Assembly (NCBI RefSeq): GCF_022347725.1
Contig: NZ_JAKRGB010000009.1
Span: forward strand, 124,001 to 188,000
Reading direction: 5' to 3'
Length of the DNA stretch: 64,000 nucleotides
From: Ruegeria sp. Ofav3-42
GTDB lineage: Bacteria > Pseudomonadota > Alphaproteobacteria > Rhodobacterales > Rhodobacteraceae
The notes beneath the pieces were generated by a model that had not been told where the DNA came from, did no database searches, and saw only the letters and a program-made list of their open reading frames with translations. Of the stretch, positions 43,358 through 51,543 are shown piece after piece (position 1 is the stretch's first letter; every line of letters begins with the position of its first letter). The translations under genes were made by a program, and so were the position numbers.

Positions 43358-46300
43358 TCAGAGGTTGAGTTCGATCACACCGTCAGGTTCGGCCGCACGG
43401 CTTTGACACAGGATGATCGCATCCTCGCGCTGCTTGTTCGACAGGACAAAGTCCCGATGCTCAATTTCGCCGGAAATCACCCCGCATTTGCAGACCCCGC
43501 AGATACCGTCTGCGCATTTGACATCGACATGAATACCAGCCTCGTTCAGCACCTGAGCAGCGTCCTTGTCCTGAGGGACAGTCAGCTCCCTGCCCGACTT
43601 TGCTAGCTTCAGAGTGAAGGGGTGGTTCTCGTAGTCCGGCTGCTCGGGGACCGAGAAATACTCCAGATGCCGCGCCTCTTCGGGGAAACCCTGACGCTCG
43701 GCCGCTGCGATGACACCGTCCATGTATCGGTCCGGCCCGCACGTGTAGACGTGCCACCCCTGCTGATAGTTCGGCAGGACCGCATCCAAATCGGCGCGCG
43801 TGCCTTCGTCCGAGAAATGGTAATGCACGTGGTCCGACCAGGGCATCACCGCCAGATCGTCCAGATACCCGGCCCCGGCGCGTGTGCTGGCCGAGTAATG
43901 CAGCTCGAACGGCTTGCCCAGCGCGTACAGGCGATGCGCAAAGGCGATCATCGGGGTGATGCCGATGCCGCCACCCATCAGAAAGGTCTTGGTGGCGGCT
44001 TCCTCCAGTTCGAAATGATTGATGGGTTTCGAGATAAAAACCTTGCGGCCTTCGTTGAAAATCCGGTGCAACAGGGCCGAACCACCCCTCCCCTTATCTT
44101 CGCGCAGCACGCCGATCTGATAGACCGACCGGTCCGAAGGATCACCGGACATCGAATACTGACGCAGGAACTCGGGCGCAACCAGCACGTCCAGATGTGC
44201 GCCCGCTGTCCATCCCGGCAGGGGCGCACCGTCCAGCGATGAGAATTCGTATTTCGTAACATCGGCAGTCATCTTGTCGGCTTTGGTCAATTCGACCCGC
44301 ATCACCGGAGCGTCGCCAGCGATTGAGTAACGATGCACGACAGACATGTCTCCGCTCGCCTTGCGGGACTTGTATTCCTCCGCAGTTACCATCGCCTCAT
44401 AGGCTTCAATCCCGGCCTCGCGGTCCATCATAAAGGGATAAGGCCAGGGATGCGGAGCAAGATAGGCCGGGTAGACGGCCAGAGTCTGATCCTCGTATTT
44501 CAGGTCCAGATCCGTTTGCAGGTCGCGCCTGTTCAGTGGGTGTGCCGTCGGACGATAAGCGCCGTCCGACTGCAATTCGATATCCCACCACCATTTCTTG
44601 GTGTCGTTCAGCCCGCCATTGCCCACCGCATCATCCAGCTTAGCCAATGCAGGCGCGGCAGAGGGAATGTTCATCGCCGCCCAGCGAAATGGGCGCTCCT
44701 TGAAGATGCCTTCGAGGTTCCAAGGACAGGTTTTCATGCACCGCCCACACATCGCCCCACCCGGCGTCGTCACGCGGTACGTTGCGCATTTCTGGCTGTC
44801 GGATTTCCAGATTTCATAGCCGTTGAACATCAGCTTTGGGCCAGCGGTAATCGCCCCCGACGGGCATTCCCGCGCGCATTTGTTGCAGCTTTCGCAAAAG
44901 GTCTGAAGGCCGAAATCGATCGGTCGGTCATGACTCATAGGCATGTCGGTTGTCACCGCACCGGATTTCAGGCGGGGGCCAAGATAGGGGTTCAGGATGA
45001 CCTCTCCGATCCTGCTGACCTCTCCCAATCCCGACAACAGCAGCAAAGGCGGCTGCAGCACCTCGCCATCCATGACCGTATGCGCCTTGGCCTTGTAGCC
45101 GAGGTTACGGATCTGCTGCGCGATCACACCGCCCAGCAAAGAGAACCGCAGATAGGCGCGCATAGACTGGGCAACGCTGATCCAATCGTCACCGCTGGCA
45201 CCTTCCATGGTTTCATAGCCCTGATCGATGATCATACTGATGGCCTGATCGTGGGACGGGTTGATCTCTTCACCGGTAGCGTCATGAGAATACCATGCCC
45301 ATTCCGGGCAGCGGCTGAGGCCCACGGCGTCAACGCCAAGGAAACAGGTCGCGGCCTTGATGTTCGCCGCATTTCGGTCGGCATCGGTTGGCTGCGACGC
45401 CTCGGCGCTTTCCCCGTCCTGCAACAACACGAAGGCCCCTAGCGCACGGCGTTGCGCGAAACTCGGGGCCGCTTTGCGCACGTAATGACCACCCTTGGCG
45501 GCGTCCTGAAGCGACTTGCCCATGTCGCCGAATTGAGCCCGCGCGAACATGTCGGCACGTTTGGGAACGCGGGCGACGTTTTCTTCATCGATGTAAGTGG
45601 TCGGTGCGTCGACGCGCTTGAGGTTCTCGAACGGATGGGCCCCGTCAACATAGCGTCGTTTGGCGTAGGCATCGCGGTTCAGCGCGTTCTTGGCAAACCC
45701 TGTTCCCAACCACCACGACGGGCCTTGCGTTCGGAACCACGGCTGTTGCGCCATTGGTTGCAACGGCAGATCGTGCGCAATCTCCATCTCGGTGGTCACA
45801 GCTGCCAGACCGAAACGCTTGCCCAACCACGGGACAACGGCCTCGCCACCCTCAACCGAGGCCAGACCCGCGGCCACCGCCAGCTCACCCAGATCGACCT
45901 CCGAGGACATCGAGGTATGCGCCCGCGCATCGAACCCCAGCAGCCGGATGTAATTGGCAATTACGACCGCATTCTCGGTCGCCAGCAGACAAGCGCGGTG
46001 ATCCTGCGCGTCCATGATCCAATCCGTGCCCGGCTCATCCGGGTCGGGATCGCGGTTGTGCTCATACAGGAAGACGATGGCATGCCTGTGCGTGTCCATC
46101 GGCTTTGGCGCGGCCTCCATGCTTTCCTTGAGATCGGCCATAATAAGGTCGATCCCCGAGGCCAGCGTTTTGGTCTGCCGTGTGCGCAGCGCATGGGCCA
46201 GTCGGTCGATATCGGGATTGCGCCGTGGCTCGGTCAGCAACGCATCGGCTGGAAGCGGGCCGCAGCCCATCATGGACGCATCGTTGAAATAACCAAACGC

Positions 46301-46570
46301 CTTGAGGTGATCGGCGCGTGTGGCAGGGTCTGCTGGAATCTCGGACATAACCGGGTTCACAAACCCGTCCCGGATGGCGTCCATCATCGCCTGAAATTCG
46401 CCCATCGCGTTGACAATGCTCTGGGGCTGATGCGGGCGATGGAAACTGAGCGCGGGCATAGGCCGCAGGGATGACAAGTCCGGCATGGCCGTTTGCCGCG
46501 CCAACCGCTCCAGCGGATAGGGGCCCATATGGACCGGCCGGTTCTTGTCCGAGAAAAAGCGGATCCCCAT
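43358..46570 (-). CDS. Self-sufficient reductive dehalogenase fused to flavin/2Fe-2S reductase
   Basis: This is a 1070-residue protein. An N-terminal half with two related blocks (about 190-280 and 480-560) matches the catabolic, oxygen-tolerant cobalamin reductive dehalogenases (the NpRdhA/BhbA type). Two 4Fe-4S ferredoxin motifs follow: Cys559, 562, 565, 569 and Cys595, 608, 611, 615. From about residue 710 there is a phthalate dioxygenase reductase-like part with the flavin motif RQYS (803-806), the NAD site GGGIGITP (866-873) and CGPDRYM. The C-terminal 2Fe-2S has Cys1019, 1024, 1027 and 1055. No Tat signal is present, so it is cytoplasmic. It could remove halogen from an aromatic acid or phenol using NAD(P)H. 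The start at 46570 has AGGAGG at 6 nt. Confidence 0.88.
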   Translation of the reverse strand: MGIRFFSDKNRPVHMGPYPLERLARQTAMPDLSSLRPMPALSFHRPHQPQSIVNAMGEFQAMMDAIRDGFVNPVMSEIPADPATRADHLKAFGYFNDASMMGCGPLPADALLTEPRRNPDIDRLAHALRTRQTKTLASGIDLIMADLKESMEAAPKPMDTHRHAIVFLYEHNRDPDPDEPGTDWIMDAQDHRACLLATENAVVIANYIRLLGFDARAHTSMSSEVDLGELAVAAGLASVEGGEAVVPWLGKRFGLAAVTTEMEIAHDLPLQPMAQQPWFRTQGPSWWLGTGFAKNALNRDAYAKRRYVDGAHPFENLKRVDAPTTYIDEENVARVPKRADMFARAQFGDMGKSLQDAAKGGHYVRKAAPSFAQRRALGAFVLLQDGESAEASQPTDADRNAANIKAATCFLGVDAVGLSRCPEWAWYSHDATGEEINPSHDQAISMIIDQGYETMEGASGDDWISVAQSMRAYLRFSLLGGVIAQQIRNLGYKAKAHTVMDGEVLQPPLLLLSGLGEVSRIGEVILNPYLGPRLKSGAVTTDMPMSHDRPIDFGLQTFCESCNKCARECPSGAITAGPKLMFNGYEIWKSDSQKCATYRVTTPGGAMCGRCMKTCPWNLEGIFKERPFRWAAMNIPSAAPALAKLDDAVGNGGLNDTKKWWWDIELQSDGAYRPTAHPLNRRDLQTDLDLKYEDQTLAVYPAYLAPHPWPYPFMMDREAGIEAYEAMVTAEEYKSRKASGDMSVVHRYSIAGDAPVMRVELTKADKMTADVTKYEFSSLDGAPLPGWTAGAHLDVLVAPEFLRQYSMSGDPSDRSVYQIGVLREDKGRGGSALLHRIFNEGRKVFISKPINHFELEEAATKTFLMGGGIGITPMIAFAHRLYALGKPFELHYSASTRAGAGYLDDLAVMPWSDHVHYHFSDEGTRADLDAVLPNYQQGWHVYTCGPDRYMDGVIAAAERQGFPEEARHLEYFSVPEQPDYENHPFTLKLAKSGRELTVPQDKDAAQVLNEAGIHVDVKCADGICGVCKCGVISGEIEHRDFVLSNKQREDAIILCQSRAAEPDGVIELNL

Positions 46571-46589
46571 CGCGCGCCTCCTGTTTCTG

Positions 46590-46645
46590 ACTGTCACCTA
46601 ATGCGCGGTGGACAGTAAATCCATTCATGAATAGTCATAGACAGT
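46590..46645. promoter_or_regulatory. Divergent control region of dehalogenase and LysR genes
   Basis: The 75-bp gap contains ACTGTC at 46590 and GACAGT at 46611 as an inverted pair, a third GACAGT at 46640 next to the LysR start, and a perfect palindrome ATTCATGAAT at 46623-46632. These are good candidates for LysR binding at both promoters. Confidence 0.5.
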
Positions 46646-47548
46646 ATGAACAAAACTGATTTCACGGAATTGGACGGCAAAGTCCTGCGTGTCTTCCTGA
46701 CCATTCTCGAAGAAAGCTCGGTCTCTAAGGCAGCCGACCGCCTGGGCGTGACTCAATCGGCAATCAGCCATACGTTGTCCAAGCTAAGATCGGTTCTGGG
46801 CGATCCGCTGTTCGTCAGGTCGGGTCAGGGACTGACGCCGACCGAACGCGCGTTATCGCTGAAAGACCCCGTGCAACACGTGCTGGACGGAATGCGCGCG
46901 CTGACCGAAGACCGTCCGTTCGACCCGCTTTCCGAAGACATGACGTTTCAGATCGCCACAAACGACATGCCACGAGAACTGATCTTTCCCAAGTTGCTGC
47001 GTACGGTGCGGGCCGAAGGTGCGCGGCTGAGCCTGGGTTTTATTCCCTCCGGAGTTCCGGACTCTGACCTTTTGCGCAGCGATCGGTGCCAATTGATGTT
47101 GACCCCTTTGCCGCCGGACGGGCCTGACATCATTCAAAAACGCATCCTCAGCAGCCCGCTGATGATCTATTTTGATAGCGCACGGCGATACCCTCCGGAC
47201 AGTTGGCAAACCTATTGCGAGACCGAGCATGTCGAGGTGAGGTTTACCGACGGGCGCAGTTCTCGCGCGGTTTTGCGGGGTGTCGATCAGAGCCAGATTA
47301 GGCCGCCTACAGTGACGCTGCCGCATTTCAACGCAATCACCTCTTTCGTGAAGGGCAGCGACCTGATTTCAACCGACACGGCCCTGATGAAACATGGTCC
47401 GCTGGCATCGCTGGATTGTGCGCCCCTGCCCTTCGAATGTGAGCCTGTCTCGATCTACATGGTCTGGCACCAACGGTCGTCCAACGACCCTGCGCATCGC
47501 TGGTTGCGGGAACGGATCGAAAGGATTGCAGGAACACTTCAGGTCTGA
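46646..47548 (+). CDS. LysR family regulator of the dehalogenase cluster
   Basis: This 300-residue LysR protein has a helix-turn-helix at FLTILEESSVSKAADRLG, then VTQSAISHTLSKLR, and an effector domain of the NodD/aromatic-responsive style. It is divergent from the dehalogenase fusion gene with 75 bp between, and is its obvious regulator. The start codon follows the repeat GACAGT directly, without a Shine-Dalgarno sequence. Binding of a halogenated aromatic as inducer is a prediction by analogy. The 3' end overlaps the convergent GcvA-like gene by 10 bp. Confidence 0.88.
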   Translation: MNKTDFTELDGKVLRVFLTILEESSVSKAADRLGVTQSAISHTLSKLRSVLGDPLFVRSGQGLTPTERALSLKDPVQHVLDGMRALTEDRPFDPLSEDMTFQIATNDMPRELIFPKLLRTVRAEGARLSLGFIPSGVPDSDLLRSDRCQLMLTPLPPDGPDIIQKRILSSPLMIYFDSARRYPPDSWQTYCETEHVEVRFTDGRSSRAVLRGVDQSQIRPPTVTLPHFNAITSFVKGSDLISTDTALMKHGPLASLDCAPLPFECEPVSIYMVWHQRSSNDPAHRWLRERIERIAGTLQV

Positions 47549-48390
47549 GACAGCAACCACTCTTTCATCAGCGCGACGAGCGTCGGTTGGCGGGGTTGTT
47601 TGGGGGTCACGATGTAAAACCCAAGGTCCTCGACCAATTCGTCGGGGATCGGGCGCACCAACTGCCCGGCCGCAAGTTGCGCCGAAACCAGAGGCTCGTT
47701 TGCCAGAGCCACCCCCTGATCCGACACTGCGGCATCGATTGCCAGACTGGTTTGGCTGAAACTCATCATCCTTGGCTTACCCGTAACACCCGCCCGCTGC
47801 AGGAATAACGGCCAAAGGCCGTGCGTGTCATTCAACAGCTTATGCTTCAGCAGGTCAGCAGGTTGGGAAATATCAACTGCGATCTTGGGGCTGCAGACCG
47901 GAACGAAGGTTGTTGAGAAAAGCGGCTCTGCTGCCAGACCAGGCCCAAAAGGCGCGCGCCCTTGGCGAACTGCAATGTCCACTCCATCCCCTTGAAAATT
48001 CGCGAGACGTTCCCGCGCATCGACCTGAACAGATATTTCAGGGTGCTGTTCTGTAAAGTCCTGAAGGCGCGGCACCAACCACTTTGATGCAAAGCTGGGC
48101 GTCACTGAAATGGTGATTTGTCGGTCGCCTGACAGGTCCTCAACGGCGTCTTCAATCAGCCGGAAAGCCCTGCGTAATGGCGCGTGAAAACGGCGACCTG
48201 CCTCGGTCAGCGCTAGGCCACGCGGCAGGCGATCAAATAGCTGAGTGGCCAAACGGGCCTCAAGCCCCCGCACCTGTTGGGCGACCGCACCTTGCGTTAC
48301 GCCCAGTTCTTCCGCTGCCAAACGGAAATTAAGGTGCCGTGCCGATGCTTCAAAAGCCCGCAGGGCGTTCAGTGGAGGGAGAGCGGCCAT
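47539..48390 (-). CDS. LysR family regulator, GcvA-like
   Basis: This regulator of about 283 residues has an N-terminal helix-turn-helix (PPLNALRAFEASARHLNF, then RLAAEELGVTQGAVAQQVR) and an effector domain with KWLVPRLQDFTEQHPE, typical of GcvA-like proteins. ATG 48390 is used, though a GTG codon one position upstream is possible. It diverges from the SDR gene at 48494, its likely target. The gap carries GTAG-N5-CTAC close to its start, an element shared with the regulator gene at 15656. Confidence 0.87.
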   Translation of the reverse strand: MAALPPLNALRAFEASARHLNFRLAAEELGVTQGAVAQQVRGLEARLATQLFDRLPRGLALTEAGRRFHAPLRRAFRLIEDAVEDLSGDRQITISVTPSFASKWLVPRLQDFTEQHPEISVQVDARERLANFQGDGVDIAVRQGRAPFGPGLAAEPLFSTTFVPVCSPKIAVDISQPADLLKHKLLNDTHGLWPLFLQRAGVTGKPRMMSFSQTSLAIDAAVSDQGVALANEPLVSAQLAAGQLVRPIPDELVEDLGFYIVTPKQPRQPTLVALMKEWLLSQT

Positions 48391-48396
48391 CACATT

Positions 48397-48418
48397 ACTC
48401 AGTAGTTTTTCTACACCA
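48397..48418. promoter_or_regulatory. Candidate operator GTAGTTTTTCTAC
   Basis: A perfect inverted repeat GTAG-N5-CTAC sits inside ACTCAGTAGTTTTTCTAC, 7 bp upstream of the regulator start. Nearly the same text occurs in the same place upstream of the GcvA-like gene at 15656. Confidence 0.5.
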
Positions 48419-48493
48419 TAAGGTCAGCAGAACTGATTGGTCAATCCGACCGGCAGCGCCCACTTTAGAACAATCAACGAATGGAGATTTCAC

Positions 48494-49195
48494 ATGACCA
48501 AAGTGGCGCTGATTACGGCTGGTGGAAGTGGCATGGGCGCAGATTCCGCCCGGAGGTTGGCCGCGGACGGGTTCAAGGTTGGCATTCTGTCCTCTTCGGG
48601 CAAAGGCGAAGCCCTGGCACACGAGTTGGGTGGAGTGGGCGTAACGGGGTCGAACCAGTCAAACGATGATCTGCAAAAGCTGGTTGATGCGGCGATGGCC
48701 CATTGGGGGCGGGTCGACGTCCTGGTCAACTCGGCCGGTCACGGGCCACGCGCGCCGGTGCTGGAGCTGACAGATGAGGACTGGCACACCGGCATGGACG
48801 TCTATTTCATGAACGCCGTCCGCCCGACGCGTCTGGTGACACCGATTATGCAGGCGCAGGGCGGCGGGTCGATCATCAACATCTCGACCTTCGCCGCGTT
48901 CGAACCCGATCCGGTTTTCCCAACTTCTGGCGTGTTCCGCGCAGGTTTGGCTGCGTTCACCAAGCTGTTCTCGGATCAGTATGCTGCCGACAATATCCGT
49001 ATGAACAACGTCCTGCCCGGTTTCATCGACAGCCTGCCTGAGAAAAAAGAATTCCGCGCCCGCATCCCGCTGGGCCGCTACGGACGCAGCTATGACGAGA
49101 TCGCCTCGGTCGTAGCCATGCTGGCCTCCGAGGGCGGCGGCTATATCACCGGCCAAAACATTCGGGTTGATGGCGGCATCACGCGTGCGGTCTGA
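48494..49195 (+). CDS. SDR-fold protein lacking the usual Tyr-x-x-x-Lys pair
   Basis: This is a 233-residue SDR-fold protein. The cofactor motif TAGGSGMG (residues 8-15) and NSAG are normal, and the serine of NISTFAAF is present. The position of the YxxxK motif reads SGVFRAGL, so the catalytic Tyr is lost and Lys is replaced by Arg. It may bind NAD(P) without classical dehydrogenase chemistry, or use other residues. The start at 48494 has GGAG at 8 nt. It is divergent from a GcvA-like gene and ends 2 bp from the convergent DAO gene. Confidence 0.85.
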   Translation: MTKVALITAGGSGMGADSARRLAADGFKVGILSSSGKGEALAHELGGVGVTGSNQSNDDLQKLVDAAMAHWGRVDVLVNSAGHGPRAPVLELTDEDWHTGMDVYFMNAVRPTRLVTPIMQAQGGGSIINISTFAAFEPDPVFPTSGVFRAGLAAFTKLFSDQYAADNIRMNNVLPGFIDSLPEKKEFRARIPLGRYGRSYDEIASVVAMLASEGGGYITGQNIRVDGGITRAV

Positions 49196-49197
49196 GG

Positions 49198-50469
49198 TTA
49201 GAACCGCGCTTTGATAAAATGAGTCAGCGCCGCGCCGGTTTCGAAATACGCGCGGCGCAGGCCGGTCCAGTTTTCGCGATGGTCCATCACTGCGGGCACG
49301 GGCAACATACTCTGGTCCTCTTTCAGCAGACTTTCTGCAGCGAGGCGACCGAAGACGGTGCCCGGTCCGATCCCACGGCCCGAATAGCCGTGAATTGACA
49401 AGGCATTGGGGCCGATCCGTGTGATCTTCGGAATATGATCCGAGGTCATTGCGATGCGCCCGTGCCATCCTTCGACCAGTGGCTGATCCGCCAATTGCGG
49501 GTAGAGCTGCGCCAGTTTGCGCTTGATCCAGCTTTTATGAATCGTGCCGCCTACTTGGTCCAGGTCGCCCATAGCCCCGATGATAAACCGCCCTTCTTGA
49601 TCCATCCTGAACGAGGTCATGATCAGGCCGGTATCCCAACAACCTTCGCCCCCCGGCAGGACACTGGCCCGCAGGTTGTCTGGAAGAGGAGCCGTTGCGT
49701 ACTGAAAGTAATAAACCGGCACATAAGCAGGGGCAGTGTCGGTCAGGTCGCGATGATACGCATTGGTCGCTTGCACTACCGATTTGGCGCGCACCGTTCC
49801 CTTTGCCGTGTTCAGCACCCAAACGCCTTCCACATGTTGCATCGACTGAACCGGGTTTTGCGTAAGGGTAAGTGCACCCGCTTCGACAGCTGCGCGCGCC
49901 AAGCCACGGACGTATGCCAAGGGCTGTATCGTCCCTGCGCGCGGGTCGAACAGAGCTCCGTGGAAAGCCGCACTGCCTGTGCGCTGACCCGCCTGCTCTG
50001 CAGACAGCAGTTCAACCGGCGCGCCGGCGGCGCTCAACTGCGCTTGGCGTGCCTGCAGATCACGAAAGCCCGCCGCAGAATGCGCGCAGTGCAGAGTGCC
50101 GTTGCGCACTGGTTCGCAATCTATCCCATGCTGGTCGATCAGGTCGAACACCTCTGACGGCGCTGCTGCCAACAAGTCAATCAGGTGATCCCCTGCTTCA
50201 TCTCCCAAATGCGCGCGGATCTCAGCGGGTGGCAACCACAGCCCTGCGTTTACCAACCCGACATTGCGCCCGGACCCGCCGTGCCCGATTTCCTGCGCCT
50301 CAAGCAAGCAGACCGACGCCCCGGATTTCGCGGCCGTCAGGGCCGCAGAGCAACCGGTATAGCCGCCACCGATCACCGCCAGATCGACCGATACGTCACC
50401 GGCCGAAACGCTGGGTTCGACATGCTCGCGGCAGGTTTTCAGCCAGAGGGACTGGTCGTGGTCGCTCAC
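49198..50469 (-). CDS. FAD-dependent oxidoreductase (DAO family)
   Basis: This is a 423-residue DAO-type flavoenzyme. It has the N-terminal dinucleotide motif VIGGGYTGCSAA near residue 30, the segment GHGGSGRNVGLVNAG typical of PuuB/OrdL-like amine oxidases, and a C-terminal FAD contact (HGYSGRGIGPGTVFG). It oxidises an amine or amino acid to imine and then oxo compound. The start is GTG 50469 with AAGGAG at 6 nt. It is the last gene of the operon with aminotransferase, E1 and acyltransferase genes. Both it and the aminotransferase could feed the same 2-oxo acid to the E1 enzyme. Confidence 0.88.
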   Translation of the reverse strand: MSDHDQSLWLKTCREHVEPSVSAGDVSVDLAVIGGGYTGCSAALTAAKSGASVCLLEAQEIGHGGSGRNVGLVNAGLWLPPAEIRAHLGDEAGDHLIDLLAAAPSEVFDLIDQHGIDCEPVRNGTLHCAHSAAGFRDLQARQAQLSAAGAPVELLSAEQAGQRTGSAAFHGALFDPRAGTIQPLAYVRGLARAAVEAGALTLTQNPVQSMQHVEGVWVLNTAKGTVRAKSVVQATNAYHRDLTDTAPAYVPVYYFQYATAPLPDNLRASVLPGGEGCWDTGLIMTSFRMDQEGRFIIGAMGDLDQVGGTIHKSWIKRKLAQLYPQLADQPLVEGWHGRIAMTSDHIPKITRIGPNALSIHGYSGRGIGPGTVFGRLAAESLLKEDQSMLPVPAVMDHRENWTGLRRAYFETGAALTHFIKARF

Positions 50470-50508
50470 TTCACGCTCCTTGAATTTGCGCGGATCATCG
50501 AGGCAGTC

Positions 50509-51543
50509 TCAGCCAGTTGCAAGCACCCGTTGATCGTCGCGTCCCATGGCGATCAGGAAAGGTTGTGCATCCTGTTTTGCCTGGAACGCCGCCTTGTCGC
50601 CCATACCACCCCAATCCGCCAGAACAAGGGACTGCGCCACCGCACCACCCAACGTCGCGCCGGGACCGGTGACAATGAACAAATCAGGCGCGAACTCATG
50701 CGCCGCTGTCTGAATTGCACGGGTAAAGTCGTAGGCCTCGGTCACCTGATTCCCCAATGTGTAATCCCACAACGCTTCGGTATCCGTAGCACCGGGCCAC
50801 CAGATCTTCCCGCGCCCATCAATCAAGGGTTGCTTGGGCTGACCAAACAGATCAGCGCCCAGTCTCGCCCGCCCCTCAGCCGCGACCGGAGCCTGCAAGG
50901 ACGTGTGAAACGCGGCATGGTTCGCCAAACGCATCGGAAAACGATCCTGCACTGTGGGTTGCGAAGCTTCGAACGCCTTTAGCCCCTTTTCGTTACCCGC
51001 AAGGACCAGCATTCCACCCAGATCAATGGACAGCGCGAGATCATGACCATCCATCGCATTGATACCCCGCACATCCGCCAGCAGGTCAGCTTTGCGGGTA
51101 ACGTCATCAGCCCAATCGTCACCAACAAAGGGGTAAACCAACTGACCACCGATCAAGTGTTCCTGCATCAGCGTGCCCATCGTGTTTACGACACGGAATC
51201 CATTTTCAGGGGACAACGCTCCGGCGGCGGCCAGTGCAATATACCAACCCATCGAGTTGCCAGTGACTGCGACCACCTCGATATCGTCTGCCAGCACCTG
51301 CGCGTCCGCCAGCGAGGCAGCGTAGATCAATGGGGAGGCGACATCTCCGCGGGAATACCTGGACACCGTGTAACGCGCTGCGCCGTCCAGCGCGGTCACT
51401 GCATCCTGTCCGGCCTCGGCGCGGATGGCGTCAAAACCTTGGAGCATCTCCATCCGATCTGCGTGGTGGCGGTGCAGATATCCCAGTTCTGGTTTGTTGT
51501 AAGTGCCGCGACCAGGGCATATGACGACTGCGGTGCGAGTCAT
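50509..51543 (-). CDS. Acyltransferase domain protein (malonyl-CoA:ACP transacylase-like)
   Basis: This 344-residue protein has the FabD-like acyltransferase fold. The nucleophile is Ser97 in TGNSMGW and a likely catalytic His is His209 or His213 (ANHAAFHTS). FabD enzymes move acyl groups from CoA to a carrier; no ACP, ketosynthase or polyketide gene is visible here. It overlaps the E1 gene by ATGA, so both are made together. A role in handing on the acyl group made by E1, perhaps without a lipoyl E2, is a speculation from context. Confidence 0.8.
   Translation of the reverse strand: MTRTAVVICPGRGTYNKPELGYLHRHHADRMEMLQGFDAIRAEAGQDAVTALDGAARYTVSRYSRGDVASPLIYAASLADAQVLADDIEVVAVTGNSMGWYIALAAAGALSPENGFRVVNTMGTLMQEHLIGGQLVYPFVGDDWADDVTRKADLLADVRGINAMDGHDLALSIDLGGMLVLAGNEKGLKAFEASQPTVQDRFPMRLANHAAFHTSLQAPVAAEGRARLGADLFGQPKQPLIDGRGKIWWPGATDTEALWDYTLGNQVTEAYDFTRAIQTAAHEFAPDLFIVTGPGATLGGAVAQSLVLADWGGMGDKAAFQAKQDAQPFLIAMGRDDQRVLATG

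Noticed and set aside
45452-46474. 340-codon + strand frame opposite the dehalogenase N-terminus
   Set aside because: Shadow frame; composition is arginine-rich and no start signal is present.
46571-46645. Cobalamin riboswitch before the dehalogenase gene
   Set aside because: The leader is only 75 bp to the divergent gene and has no B12-box-like sequence.
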